Origin: Acidovorax benzenivorans
GTDB taxonomy: Bacteria; Pseudomonadota; Gammaproteobacteria; Burkholderiales; Burkholderiaceae_C
Direction of reading: 5' to 3'
Length of the DNA: 64,000 nucleotides
NCBI RefSeq assembly: GCF_028680575.1
Contig: NZ_JAPCKI010000006.1
Coordinates: forward strand, 248,001 to 312,000
Below are positions 1 through 7,954 of the stretch, piece after piece. Within the stretch, counting starts at the first letter, position 1; each line of letters starts with the position of its first letter. A program made the position numbers and the translations under genes. Below the pieces are notes generated by a model, which was not told the DNA's origin, ran no database searches, and saw only the letters and a program-made list of their open reading frames with translations.

Positions 1-151
1 CATGGTGGGCGCCGCGCGCACCGTGCTGCGCCAGGCCTGGTGGATGGCCGTTTTCCCTGGCCTGGCCATCCTGCTCACCGTGTTGGCCCTGAACCTGGTC
101 GGTGAAGGCCTCAACGATGGCCTGAATGCCCGCCTGGACGGGAGGAACTGA
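1..151 (+). CDS. ABC transporter permease, C-terminal end only (DppC/OppC type)
   Basis: The open frame runs in from the left edge and stops at a TGA whose last base is the first base of the next start codon. About 49 residues are visible. They contain a hydrophobic segment (around PGLAILLTVLALNLVGEGL) followed by a short polar tail ending in DGLNARLDGRN. The pattern of a last membrane helix, then LxGEGLxDxLNPR-like residues, is the usual ending of the second permease of dipeptide/oligopeptide/nickel ABC importers. The following gene encodes the matching ATPases, which supports the call. The rest of the gene and the substrate are outside the window. Confidence 0.85.
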   Translation, partial: MVGAARTVLRQAWWMAVFPGLAILLTVLALNLVGEGLNDGLNARLDGRN

Positions 152-1827
152 TGAACGCCGTACTCAAACCTTCCATCGACACCGAATCCATGACCCAGGT
201 ACTCGCCCAGCCCACCCAGCCCGTACTCACGGTGCGTGGACTCGACATCCGGCTGCCCGCAGGGGGCGATCGCCAACTGGCCGTGCAGGGTGCCAGCTTC
301 ACCTTGCAACCCGGTCAGACGCTGTGCGTGGTGGGTGAATCCGGTTCAGGCAAGTCCATGATCGCCAACGCCATCATGGGCCTGCTGCCGCGCCCGCTGG
401 TGGAGCCCGTGGCCGGTCAAATCCTGCTGGACGGAGTCGACCTGCTGCAACTCGACGAACCCCAGTTGCGCCGCCTGCGCGGCCAGCGCATGGGCATGGT
501 GTTCCAGGAGCCCATGACGGCGCTGAACCCTGTGATGCGCATCGGCGAACAATTAGAGGAAGTGTTTGACGCCCACATGCGCCTCGGGGCTGCCGAAAAG
601 CGGCAGCTCATCCTGGCCGCGCTGGCCGACGTGGGCCTGCCCGAGCCGGAGCGGTTGATCGACAGCTACCCGTTCCGCCTCTCAGGCGGCCAGCGCCAAC
701 GCGTGATGATTGCCTGCGCCATGCTGCTGGAGCCCGGCTTGCTGATCGCCGATGAACCCACAACGGCCCTGGACGTAACAACCCAGGCGCAGATTCTCAA
801 ACTCATGCGTGACCTGCAGCAGCGCCGTGGCATGGCCCTGCTGTTCATCACCCATGACTTCGGCGTGGTGTCCGAAATCGCGGACCATGTGGTGGTGATG
901 CAGACCGGACAAGTAGTGGAAGCCGGCCCGGCACACGAGGTGCTGCGCCGCCCACAACACCCTTACACACGCAAACTGATTGCAGCCATCCCGAACGGTG
1001 TGCCCCGCGCGGCGCAGGCCGAACCCGACCCCGTGCACGTGCTCCAGGTCCAGGACCTGTGCAAGACCTATGTGAGCGGTGGCAGTCTGTTCAAGCGTGG
1101 ACGCGAAGTGGTGGCCGCCCACCATGTGAATTTCGAGCTGCGGCGGGGTCAGACCCTGGGCCTGGTCGGCGAGTCAGGCTCAGGCAAATCTACCGTGGGC
1201 CGCTGCATCGTGGGCCTGGCGCCCTTCGAGTCGGGCCGCATCCTGTTCCGGGGGCGCAACCTGATGTCTGGCACAGCATTGCGCCAGCAGGCCAAGGGCA
1301 AGATCCAGATGGTCTTCCAGGACCCCTACGCCTCGCTCAACCCACGCCACCGCATCGGCCCCACGCTCGCCGCTGGCCCCATCGCGCAGGGCGTGCCCAA
1401 AGCCGAGGCTATGGCGCGTGCCATGGAACTGCTGAAGTTGGTGGGCCTGGGACCCGAGGCCGCTGACCGCTTTCCGCACGAATTCTCAGGCGGGCAGCGC
1501 CAGCGCATCGGGATCGCACGGGCGCTGGCCATGGAGCCCGAGCTGCTGGTGGCCGACGAGCCGGTATCGGCCCTTGATGTTTCTGTGCAAGCCCAGGTGC
1601 TCAAGCTCTTTGCCGAAGTGCGCGAGCGCTTTCAGTTGGCGATGGTGTTCATCACCCACGACCTGCGCGTGGCAGGCGAGATGTGCGACCACATCGCTGT
1701 CATGCAACGGGGTCAGGTAGTCGAGTACGGCCCCACGGCCGAGGTGCTGGCCAGCCCGCAGCACCCCTACACCCGCACACTGATCGACGCCATCCCCCGG
1801 TTGGCCGCCCAGCCAGACACCCCATGA
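151..1827 (+). CDS. Dipeptide/oligopeptide-type ABC transporter, fused double ATP-binding protein
   Basis: This 558-residue protein contains two complete ABC ATPase domains in one chain, corresponding to DppD and DppF. The first has Walker A GESGSGKS at residues 62-69, signature LSGGQRQR and Walker B LLIADEPT. The second repeats the pattern with GESGSGKST and FSGGQRQR. Each half ends with the HPYTRxLIxAIP tail typical of peptide/nickel importers. It powers uptake through the permease just upstream, whose stop overlaps this start by one base (TGATG). A start at Met14 is possible. The 3' end overlaps the next gene by four bases (ATGA), so translation is probably coupled. The substrate is unknown; the neighbours suggest an amine, acylated amine or small peptide. 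Confidence 0.93.
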   Translation: MNAVLKPSIDTESMTQVLAQPTQPVLTVRGLDIRLPAGGDRQLAVQGASFTLQPGQTLCVVGESGSGKSMIANAIMGLLPRPLVEPVAGQILLDGVDLLQLDEPQLRRLRGQRMGMVFQEPMTALNPVMRIGEQLEEVFDAHMRLGAAEKRQLILAALADVGLPEPERLIDSYPFRLSGGQRQRVMIACAMLLEPGLLIADEPTTALDVTTQAQILKLMRDLQQRRGMALLFITHDFGVVSEIADHVVVMQTGQVVEAGPAHEVLRRPQHPYTRKLIAAIPNGVPRAAQAEPDPVHVLQVQDLCKTYVSGGSLFKRGREVVAAHHVNFELRRGQTLGLVGESGSGKSTVGRCIVGLAPFESGRILFRGRNLMSGTALRQQAKGKIQMVFQDPYASLNPRHRIGPTLAAGPIAQGVPKAEAMARAMELLKLVGLGPEAADRFPHEFSGGQRQRIGIARALAMEPELLVADEPVSALDVSVQAQVLKLFAEVRERFQLAMVFITHDLRVAGEMCDHIAVMQRGQVVEYGPTAEVLASPQHPYTRTLIDAIPRLAAQPDTP

Positions 1828-2777
1828 GCCGCAACCCCGACCGCCTGACCCTGGCTTTCCTGAGCAGCCAGATCCCGATGGACTACCTGCTACCGGCGTT
1901 TCGCGCGCAGTTCCCCACTGCCGAACTGCGCCTGGGTGAGCAGCTCGGAGCACTCGACGAGATCGACGCCGTGGTGTGCTGGTATCCGCCAGAAGGACTG
2001 CTGGCACGCCTGCCCCGCCTGCAACTGGTGCAGTCAGTGGGCGCGGGCATAGACCACATCAGCGCCGACCCGGCCCTGCCGCCCGTGCCGGTGTGCCGCA
2101 TCGTCGACACCGACATGGCCCATGGCATGACGGCCTTTGTGTGCTGGGCCGTCATCCACCGCCAGCGCCACATGGACCGCTACCTGGCCAGCGCCGCTGC
2201 GCGCCGCTGGGAAGAGCAGCCCATCCAGCCGCCCACCCGGCACCGCGTGGGCATCGCCGGGTTGGGTACGCTGGGCCTGGCCTGCGCGCGCGCCTTGCTA
2301 ACCATGGGCTACGCCGTGCGCGGCTGGAGCCGTTCGCCCAAGGCCAGCCTGCCCGAGGGGCTGCAGGCCTTCCACGGCGATGCAGGCCGCGCCGACTTCC
2401 TGGCCGGGTGCGACACCCTCATCTGCCTGCTACCCCTGACCGAGGCCACGCGCGGCTTCCTGGACCTGGCGCTGATGCGGCAGCTGCCAAGCGGCGCCCA
2501 CCTCATCAACGTGGGCCGGGGCTCGCACCTGGTGGAAGCCGACCTGTTGCAGGCCCTGGCAGAAGGCCAACTTGGCGCCGCCACTCTGGACGCCTTCGCG
2601 CACGAACCACTGCCAACCGGCCACCTGTTCTGGAGCGACTCCCGCATCCTCGTCACGCCACACATCGCCACCCGAACCAACCCGGCGGTGATTGCACAGC
2701 AAACGGCCCACAACCTGGCCTGCATCCGCGCCGGGCATGCCGCCGATGTCGCCGTCGACCTGTCGCGTGGCTACTGA
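1824..2777 (+). CDS. D-2-hydroxyacid dehydrogenase (glyoxylate/hydroxypyruvate reductase A type)
   Basis: This 317-residue NAD(P)-dependent oxidoreductase has a Rossmann fingerprint GLGTLGLACARAL in the middle. It has the NVGRG segment carrying the family's catalytic arginine, followed by TLDAFAHEPLP and a late TPHIA with the catalytic histidine. Length and order match the GhrA branch, which reduces glyoxylate, hydroxypyruvate or other 2-oxoacids. I chose the ATG at 1824 because it overlaps the previous stop (ATGA) and starts the conserved domain; a longer open frame upstream is only read-through of the ABC gene in another frame. In this cluster it could reduce a 2-oxoacid made by the transaminase encoded next. 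The exact substrate cannot be read from the sequence. Confidence 0.88.
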   Translation: MSRNPDRLTLAFLSSQIPMDYLLPAFRAQFPTAELRLGEQLGALDEIDAVVCWYPPEGLLARLPRLQLVQSVGAGIDHISADPALPPVPVCRIVDTDMAHGMTAFVCWAVIHRQRHMDRYLASAAARRWEEQPIQPPTRHRVGIAGLGTLGLACARALLTMGYAVRGWSRSPKASLPEGLQAFHGDAGRADFLAGCDTLICLLPLTEATRGFLDLALMRQLPSGAHLINVGRGSHLVEADLLQALAEGQLGAATLDAFAHEPLPTGHLFWSDSRILVTPHIATRTNPAVIAQQTAHNLACIRAGHAADVAVDLSRGY

Positions 2778-2813
2778 AATCTCCCCCAAGACACAGCCCT
2801 AGGACCTCCTCCC

Positions 2814-4187
2814 ATGAACGCTCCCACGCCCCATACCCTCCTTGCCCAGCAGGACATCTCGGCCCACCTGCACCCCTTCACCAACCTGGCTGCGCATGCC
2901 GACGTGGGCCCACTGGTCATCACGCGGGGCGACGGCATCCACGTCATCGACGAGCAGGGCCGCCGCTACATCGAAGGCATGTCGGGCCTGTGGTGCAGTT
3001 CGCTGGGTTTCAGCCATCCGCGCCTGGTGGCCGCAGGCATCGAGGCCCTGCAGACCCTGCCCTACTATCACACCTTCAACCACCGCTCGAACCCACCCGT
3101 GGCGCAGCTGGCCGAGAAGCTGCTGGCGCTGGCCCCGGTACCGATGGGCCGCGTGTTCTTTGCCAACTCGGGCTCAGAGGCCAATGACTCGGCCGTGAAA
3201 ATGGTCTGGTATTACCACAACGCCATCGGCAAGCCGGGCAAAAAGAAAATCCTGGCGCGGCACAAGGCCTACCACGGCGTGACGGTAGCCGCCGCAAGCC
3301 TGAGCGGCCTGCCCACCAACCACCGCGACTTCGACCTGCCCATCGACCGCATCTCCCACGTCGACTGCCCGCACCACTACCGCTTCGGCCTGCCCAGTGA
3401 AAGCGAGGAAGACTTTGCCACCCGCCTGGCCGACGCGCTGGAGCAGCGCATCCTGGCCGAAGGCCCCGACACTGTGGCCGCCTTCTTTGCCGAGCCCGTG
3501 ATGGGCGCCGGTGGCGTGATCGTGCCACCCGCCACCTACTTCGCCAAGATCCAGGCGGTGCTGCGCAAATACGAGGTGCTGCTCGTGGCCGACGAGGTGA
3601 TCTGTGGCTTCGGCCGCACCGGCGCGATGTTCGGCTCCACCACCTTCGGCATGCAGCCTGACATCCTGACCTGCGCCAAGGCCCTTTCCTCGGGCTACGT
3701 GCCGATCTCGGCGGTGATGGTGTCCCCAGCGGTCCACGCAGCCATCGCCGCCAACAGCGGCAAGATCGGCACCTTCGGCCATGGCTACACATACTCGGGC
3801 CATCCGGTGGCCTGCACCATTGCGCTGGAGACCCTGCGGGTCTATGAGGACGAGCACATCCTGGAACACGTGCAGGCCCTGGCCCCCGGCTTCCAGGCCA
3901 GGCTGCGCGCCTTGGGCCAGCGCGCCAGCGTGGGCGAAGCCCGTGGCGTAGGCCTGATCGGAGCCTTGGAGCTGGTCGCCGACAAGGCCAGTCGGCAGTC
4001 CTTCGCCCCTGAACTCAAGGCGGGCCCACGCCTGGCCCAGCTGGCACAAGAGGAAGGCCTCATCGTGCGTGCCATGGGCGACACGGTGGCCCTGTGCCCG
4101 CCCCTCATCATCAGCGAGGCAGAACTCGGCGAATTGTTTGCCCGCCTGGAGCGCGCCTTCGGCCGCTTCGAGGCGACTCTGGGATGA
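2814..4187 (+). CDS. Class III omega-aminotransferase (aspartate aminotransferase family)
   Basis: This 457-residue PLP enzyme has the class III layout: FFANSGSEANDSAVK near the cofactor phosphate site, YHGVTVAAASLSG, LLVADEVICGFGRTG, and the Schiff-base lysine in TCAKALSSGY at residue 289. Enzymes of this branch move an amino group from omega-amines such as putrescine, cadaverine, beta-alanine or GABA onto pyruvate or a similar acceptor. A purine-rich AGGA lies about ten bases before the ATG. The gene sits between the dehydrogenase and an acetylpolyamine-amidohydrolase-like gene, which favours a diamine or amino-aldehyde route: deacetylation, then transamination. Substrate preference is inference. 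Confidence 0.92.
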   Translation: MNAPTPHTLLAQQDISAHLHPFTNLAAHADVGPLVITRGDGIHVIDEQGRRYIEGMSGLWCSSLGFSHPRLVAAGIEALQTLPYYHTFNHRSNPPVAQLAEKLLALAPVPMGRVFFANSGSEANDSAVKMVWYYHNAIGKPGKKKILARHKAYHGVTVAAASLSGLPTNHRDFDLPIDRISHVDCPHHYRFGLPSESEEDFATRLADALEQRILAEGPDTVAAFFAEPVMGAGGVIVPPATYFAKIQAVLRKYEVLLVADEVICGFGRTGAMFGSTTFGMQPDILTCAKALSSGYVPISAVMVSPAVHAAIAANSGKIGTFGHGYTYSGHPVACTIALETLRVYEDEHILEHVQALAPGFQARLRALGQRASVGEARGVGLIGALELVADKASRQSFAPELKAGPRLAQLAQEEGLIVRAMGDTVALCPPLIISEAELGELFARLERAFGRFEATLG

Positions 4188-4194
4188 ATTGAAC

Positions 4195-5247
4195 ATGCAG
4201 ACCTTCTTCTGCCCCGACCAGTTGCTGCACACGCCGCAGCAGTTCATGCGCCTGGGCCGACTCATGCCGGCCACCGACCTGCCCAGCCGCGCCGAAAGCC
4301 TGCAGACCACCTTGCACGCCGCCGGGGTTCCTGTGCATAGTCCCCCCGAAATCGCCCGCACCGCCCTGGAGGCCGTGCACACGCCGCAGTACCTGGACTA
4401 CCTGGAGACGGCCTACGAACGCTGGCAAGACCTGCGCCGCCCGGGCGTGGAGCCCGGCATCGAGGTGCTGCCCAACCAGGCCCCCTACGCCGGCATGCCA
4501 CCAGGCCAAGACCGCCCGCCCTGCCCCTCGCCCGCGCTGGCCGCCCAGACCGGTTACTACCTGGGCGACCTGTCGTGTCCGCTGGGCCCACACAGCTGGC
4601 GCTCTATCCTCCGCTCGGCGCACAGTGCCGTGGCGGCCGCCGAAACGGTGATCGGCGGGGCCCGCGCCGCGTATGCGCTGTGCCGCCCCTCGGGTCACCA
4701 CGCCCACCGCGACCGCGCCAGCGGCTTTTGCTTCGTCAACAACAACGCCTGCGCTGCCGCACGGCTGCAGCAGGCTTTTGGCCGCGTGGCCGTGCTCGAT
4801 GTAGATGCCCACCATGGCGACGGCACACAAAACATCTTCTACGCCAACCCAGAGGTGCTGACGGTCTCCATCCACGCCGACCCGGCGCAGTATTTTCCGT
4901 TCTACACCGGTTATGCCCACGAGCGCGGCACGGGGGCGGGCCTGGGCTGCAACCTGAACCTGCCGCTGGCCCACGGCAGCGGGAATGCAGAGTTCCTGCA
5001 GGCCCTCGCAGCCGCACGCCAGGCAATCACCGACTTCCGCCCCGAAGCGTTGGTGCTGGCGCTGGGTTTCGACACCTACAAGGACGACCCCATCAGCGTG
5101 CTGCGCCTGGATTTCGACGCATACCGCGCCACGGGCCGATTGCTGCGCGAGTTGGCCCTGCCCGTGGTGGTGGTGCAGGAGGGCGGCTACCTGGTGGAAG
5201 CCATCGGGCCGGGACTGGCTGCGTTTCTGGAAGGCCTGCATGGCTGA
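4195..5247 (+). CDS. Histone deacetylase-family acetylpolyamine amidohydrolase, copy 1
   Basis: This 350-residue zinc hydrolase belongs to the arginase/deacetylase fold. Visible catalytic residues are the histidine pair H168-H169 in SGHHAHRD, zinc ligands D204 and H206 in DVDAHHGDGT, a third zinc aspartate near D293 in GFDTYKDDP, and the transition-state tyrosine Y332 in EGGYLVEA. This set and its spacing correspond closely to bacterial acetylpolyamine amidohydrolases, which remove acetyl groups from acetylputrescine, acetylcadaverine and acetylspermidine. I place the start at 4195, seven bases after the aminotransferase stop and at the start of the conserved MQTFFCPDQ; a longer frame upstream has no support. 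The 3' end overlaps the exporter gene by eight bases. A paralogue lies at 6925. Confidence 0.9.
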   Translation: MQTFFCPDQLLHTPQQFMRLGRLMPATDLPSRAESLQTTLHAAGVPVHSPPEIARTALEAVHTPQYLDYLETAYERWQDLRRPGVEPGIEVLPNQAPYAGMPPGQDRPPCPSPALAAQTGYYLGDLSCPLGPHSWRSILRSAHSAVAAAETVIGGARAAYALCRPSGHHAHRDRASGFCFVNNNACAAARLQQAFGRVAVLDVDAHHGDGTQNIFYANPEVLTVSIHADPAQYFPFYTGYAHERGTGAGLGCNLNLPLAHGSGNAEFLQALAAARQAITDFRPEALVLALGFDTYKDDPISVLRLDFDAYRATGRLLRELALPVVVVQEGGYLVEAIGPGLAAFLEGLHG

Positions 5248-6139
5248 TACCGCGCAAGCCGCAACAGCCTCCCGCCAGTTACAGCGCCAGGGCATGCTGA
5301 TGTTCCTGGGTGCACTGCTGGCCTTCGCCGTCTACGACGCCTTTGCCAAGCACATGCTGGCCCACTACCCCGCCACGCTCATGAACCTCACACGCTATGC
5401 CGCCGTGTGCAGCCTGGCCCTCATCGGGCTGATGCGCCATGGCGACTGGAGCGCGTGGCAGGTGTGGCGCCAGCCCCACCGCAAGCTCCTGCTGCTGCGC
5501 AGCCTGATGCTGGCCATCGTTGCCACCAGCTTCATGACCGCGCTGGCCAGCATGCCGCTGGCCGAGGCCACCGCCATCTACTTCACCGCACCGCTGATCA
5601 TGGTCGCCTTGTCGCCCTGGCTGCTGGGCGAAGCCGTGGGCCGCGTGCAGTGGGTGGCGGTGCTGCTGGGCTTTGCGGGCATGCTGCTCATCGTGCGCCC
5701 CGGCGGCAGCCTGCCGCTGGCAGGCTCCTTGCTGATGGCACTGTCGGCCATCTGCTATGCCCTGTTCCAGGTGCTCACGCGCCGCCTCTCGGGCCTCGTC
5801 CCCGCGCCCGTGCAATATGCCTACATGGCGGTCGTGTGCCTGGTGGTCACCAACCTGCCAGCGCTGGTGATGCCGGTGGAGCACTGGCCCGGCTGGGACG
5901 AAATCGCCGTGCTGCTCGCCGGGGGGCTGGTCAGCGGCGCGGCCCAATTGCTGCTGCTGGCGGCCTTTCAGCGTGTGTCAGCTTCGGTCCTCGCGCCCAT
6001 GAACTACTTGCAGTTGCTGCTGGCCGTGCTGATCAGCACCTTCTGGTTCCAGCGCCCACCCGATGGGCTGGCCTTGGCGGGCATGGGCGTAATCGGTGCG
6101 GCAGGGCTCTACCTGGCCTGGCCCAGGCGCTTAAAGTAG
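5240..6139 (+). CDS. EamA/DMT-family membrane transporter
   Basis: This 299-residue, strongly hydrophobic protein has about ten predicted membrane helices in two five-helix repeats, the layout of EamA (RhaT/YdcZ-like) drug/metabolite transporters. Recognisable features include ASMPLAEATAIYFTAPL in the first repeat and the corresponding QRVSASVLAPMNYLQLL in the second. It begins inside the 3' end of the deacetylase gene (eight-base overlap), so it is probably made from the same transcript. Family members usually export amino acids, amines or metabolites. Here it may relieve build-up of a pathway intermediate or move a pathway product, but the substrate is unknown. Confidence 0.9.
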   Translation: MADTAQAATASRQLQRQGMLMFLGALLAFAVYDAFAKHMLAHYPATLMNLTRYAAVCSLALIGLMRHGDWSAWQVWRQPHRKLLLLRSLMLAIVATSFMTALASMPLAEATAIYFTAPLIMVALSPWLLGEAVGRVQWVAVLLGFAGMLLIVRPGGSLPLAGSLLMALSAICYALFQVLTRRLSGLVPAPVQYAYMAVVCLVVTNLPALVMPVEHWPGWDEIAVLLAGGLVSGAAQLLLLAAFQRVSASVLAPMNYLQLLLAVLISTFWFQRPPDGLALAGMGVIGAAGLYLAWPRRLK

Positions 6140-6184
6140 CGGCCCGCCGCGCCCCTTCATGCGCGGAAAACATCCAGAGACACC

Positions 6185-6928
6185 ATGATCCAAGCCACGC
6201 CCCCCTCTCCACAGCCTGCGGCCGCTCCCGGTTTTGCCTCCATCGACAGGCCCGATCTGGTGGCCATGGTGGAGAGCCAGCTACAGCAGGCCATCGTCGA
6301 AGGCCGCCTCGCCCCGGGCGCTCGCATCGTTGAGGCTGAACTGGCGCGACAAATGGGAATCAGCCGAGCCCCCGTGCGCGAGGCGGCCCGCCGACTGGAG
6401 AGCCAGGGCCTGCTGATCTCCCGCCCACGCCACGGTTTTGCCGTGCGCGCGCTGTCCCTCAAGCAGATCAACAATTTGTTCGAGGTCCGGATCGGGCTGG
6501 AGATGCTTGCCACGCGCCTGGCCTGCCAGGCCGCCAGCGAAGAGCAATTAGCCCAGCTACAGGCCCGCGTGGAACACATGGTGACCCAGGCGCCGCGGCT
6601 GGGCCAAGCCGAGCGTGTGGCGCTGGACCTGGGCATCCACCTGGCCATCAGCGAGCTGTCGGGTAACGACTACCTGCACCGATTGTTCAGCAACATGCAG
6701 ACCGAGATCCGCATGATCCTGGCCTTCACCGAAGGCAGCTATCGCGACCCGCTGCTGATCGCCGAATCGCACCAGCCCGTAGTCCAGGCCATCCTGCGCC
6801 GCGATGCCGATGCGGCCCAGGCCGCGTTGCTCCACCACCTGATCGAAGGCCAGGAGCATGTGCAGGCACTTTTTCTTTCTGCACAAAACCCCACTACCTC
6901 GCCACCGCAACCCATCCCACCCCCATGA
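6185..6928 (+). CDS. GntR-family regulator, FadR/FCD subfamily
   Basis: This 247-residue DNA-binding protein has an N-terminal winged helix around residues 25-95 (ARIVEAELARQMGISRAPV followed by LISRPRHGF). An all-helical C-terminal FCD effector domain follows, with metal/ligand residues such as DLGIHLAISELSGN and a late ESHQPVVQAILRRD. It is the only regulator in this cluster and is very probably the local ligand-responsive repressor or activator. It is embedded between the exporter and the second deacetylase, and its stop overlaps the next start (ATGA). I could not identify its operator; the 45-base gap before it holds no obvious palindrome. Confidence 0.93.
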   Translation: MIQATPPSPQPAAAPGFASIDRPDLVAMVESQLQQAIVEGRLAPGARIVEAELARQMGISRAPVREAARRLESQGLLISRPRHGFAVRALSLKQINNLFEVRIGLEMLATRLACQAASEEQLAQLQARVEHMVTQAPRLGQAERVALDLGIHLAISELSGNDYLHRLFSNMQTEIRMILAFTEGSYRDPLLIAESHQPVVQAILRRDADAAQAALLHHLIEGQEHVQALFLSAQNPTTSPPQPIPPP

Positions 6929-7953
6929 AGATCGTCTACTCCGACCAGCACCAGCAGCACGACCCACAACAGTTCATGGTGCGTGGGCGCCTCAAGCGCA
7001 GCAACGAACAACCCGAACGTGCGGCCTTGCTGCTGGCCGCAGCCCAGTCCGCAGGCCACGCCGTCGTCAGCCCCGACGACCATGGCTCCGGCCCGCGCGC
7101 AGCCATCCATACACCGCAGTACCTGCACTTTCTTGAAACCGCATGGGAACGCTGGCAGCAACTGCCAGACGCCTCCGACGAGGTGATGCCCAACGTCTAC
7201 CCCTTCCCAGGTCAGCCCGCCACCTACCCCGACCACCTGGTGGGCCAGGCTGGTTACCACATGGGCGACAACGCCTGCAGCATCGGCCGCCATACCTGGC
7301 ATGCCGCAGTGCACTCCGCCCATGTGGCCACCCACGCCGCCGAACTGCTGATGGCCGGCGAACGCGCCGTGTACGCACTGTGCCGCCCGCCCGGCCACCA
7401 TGCTTACCCCGACCGGGCCAACGGCTTTTGTTACCTCAACAACGCTGCCATCGCCGCCCAACATCTGCGCCAGCGGTATGCGCGCGTGGCCGTGCTTGAC
7501 ATCGATGTACACCACGGCAACGGGACCCAGGGCGTGTTCTGGCGCCGCGCCGACGTGCTCACCATCTCGCTGCACGCCGACCCGCATTTCTGCACCCCTT
7601 TCTTCACAGGCCACGCCCATGAACGCGGCGAGGCCGAAGGCCTGGGCTACAACCTCAATATCCCCCTGGCTAAAGGCACCGACACCGACGGCTACCTGCA
7701 GACCCTGACCAAAGCGCTGACCACCCTGCGCGCCTATGCACCGGGCGCGCTGGTGGTGGCCCTGGGGCTGGACGCGCACGAACGCGACCCCTACCAGGCG
7801 CTGTCGGTCAGCACCGACGGTTTCGCCCGTATCACCACCGAGATCGCCCGCCTGGGGCTGCCCACGGTGCTGGTGCAGGAAGGGGGCTATCTCAGCGACG
7901 ACCTCGGTCCCAATCTGGCCAGCGCCCTGCACGGCTTCGAGGCGGGTTGCTGA
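6925..7953 (+). CDS. Histone deacetylase-family acetylpolyamine amidohydrolase, copy 2
   Basis: This 342-residue paralogue of the enzyme at 4195 keeps all catalytic positions: H158-H159 in PGHHAYPD, zinc ligands D194 and H196 in DIDVHHGNGT, D283 in GLDAHERDP, and Y322 in EGGYLSDD. The two copies share long stretches such as GHAHERG and the EGGYL motif but differ in the N-terminal substrate loops, so they probably act on different acylated amines. The start overlaps the regulator's stop by four bases. One base separates its stop from the start of the kinase/phospho-lyase gene. Role: hydrolysis of an N-acetyl (or other short acyl) amine in the cytoplasm; the natural substrate is inferred only from the family. 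Confidence 0.9.
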   Translation: MKIVYSDQHQQHDPQQFMVRGRLKRSNEQPERAALLLAAAQSAGHAVVSPDDHGSGPRAAIHTPQYLHFLETAWERWQQLPDASDEVMPNVYPFPGQPATYPDHLVGQAGYHMGDNACSIGRHTWHAAVHSAHVATHAAELLMAGERAVYALCRPPGHHAYPDRANGFCYLNNAAIAAQHLRQRYARVAVLDIDVHHGNGTQGVFWRRADVLTISLHADPHFCTPFFTGHAHERGEAEGLGYNLNIPLAKGTDTDGYLQTLTKALTTLRAYAPGALVVALGLDAHERDPYQALSVSTDGFARITTEIARLGLPTVLVQEGGYLSDDLGPNLASALHGFEAGC

Positions 7954-7954
7954 A

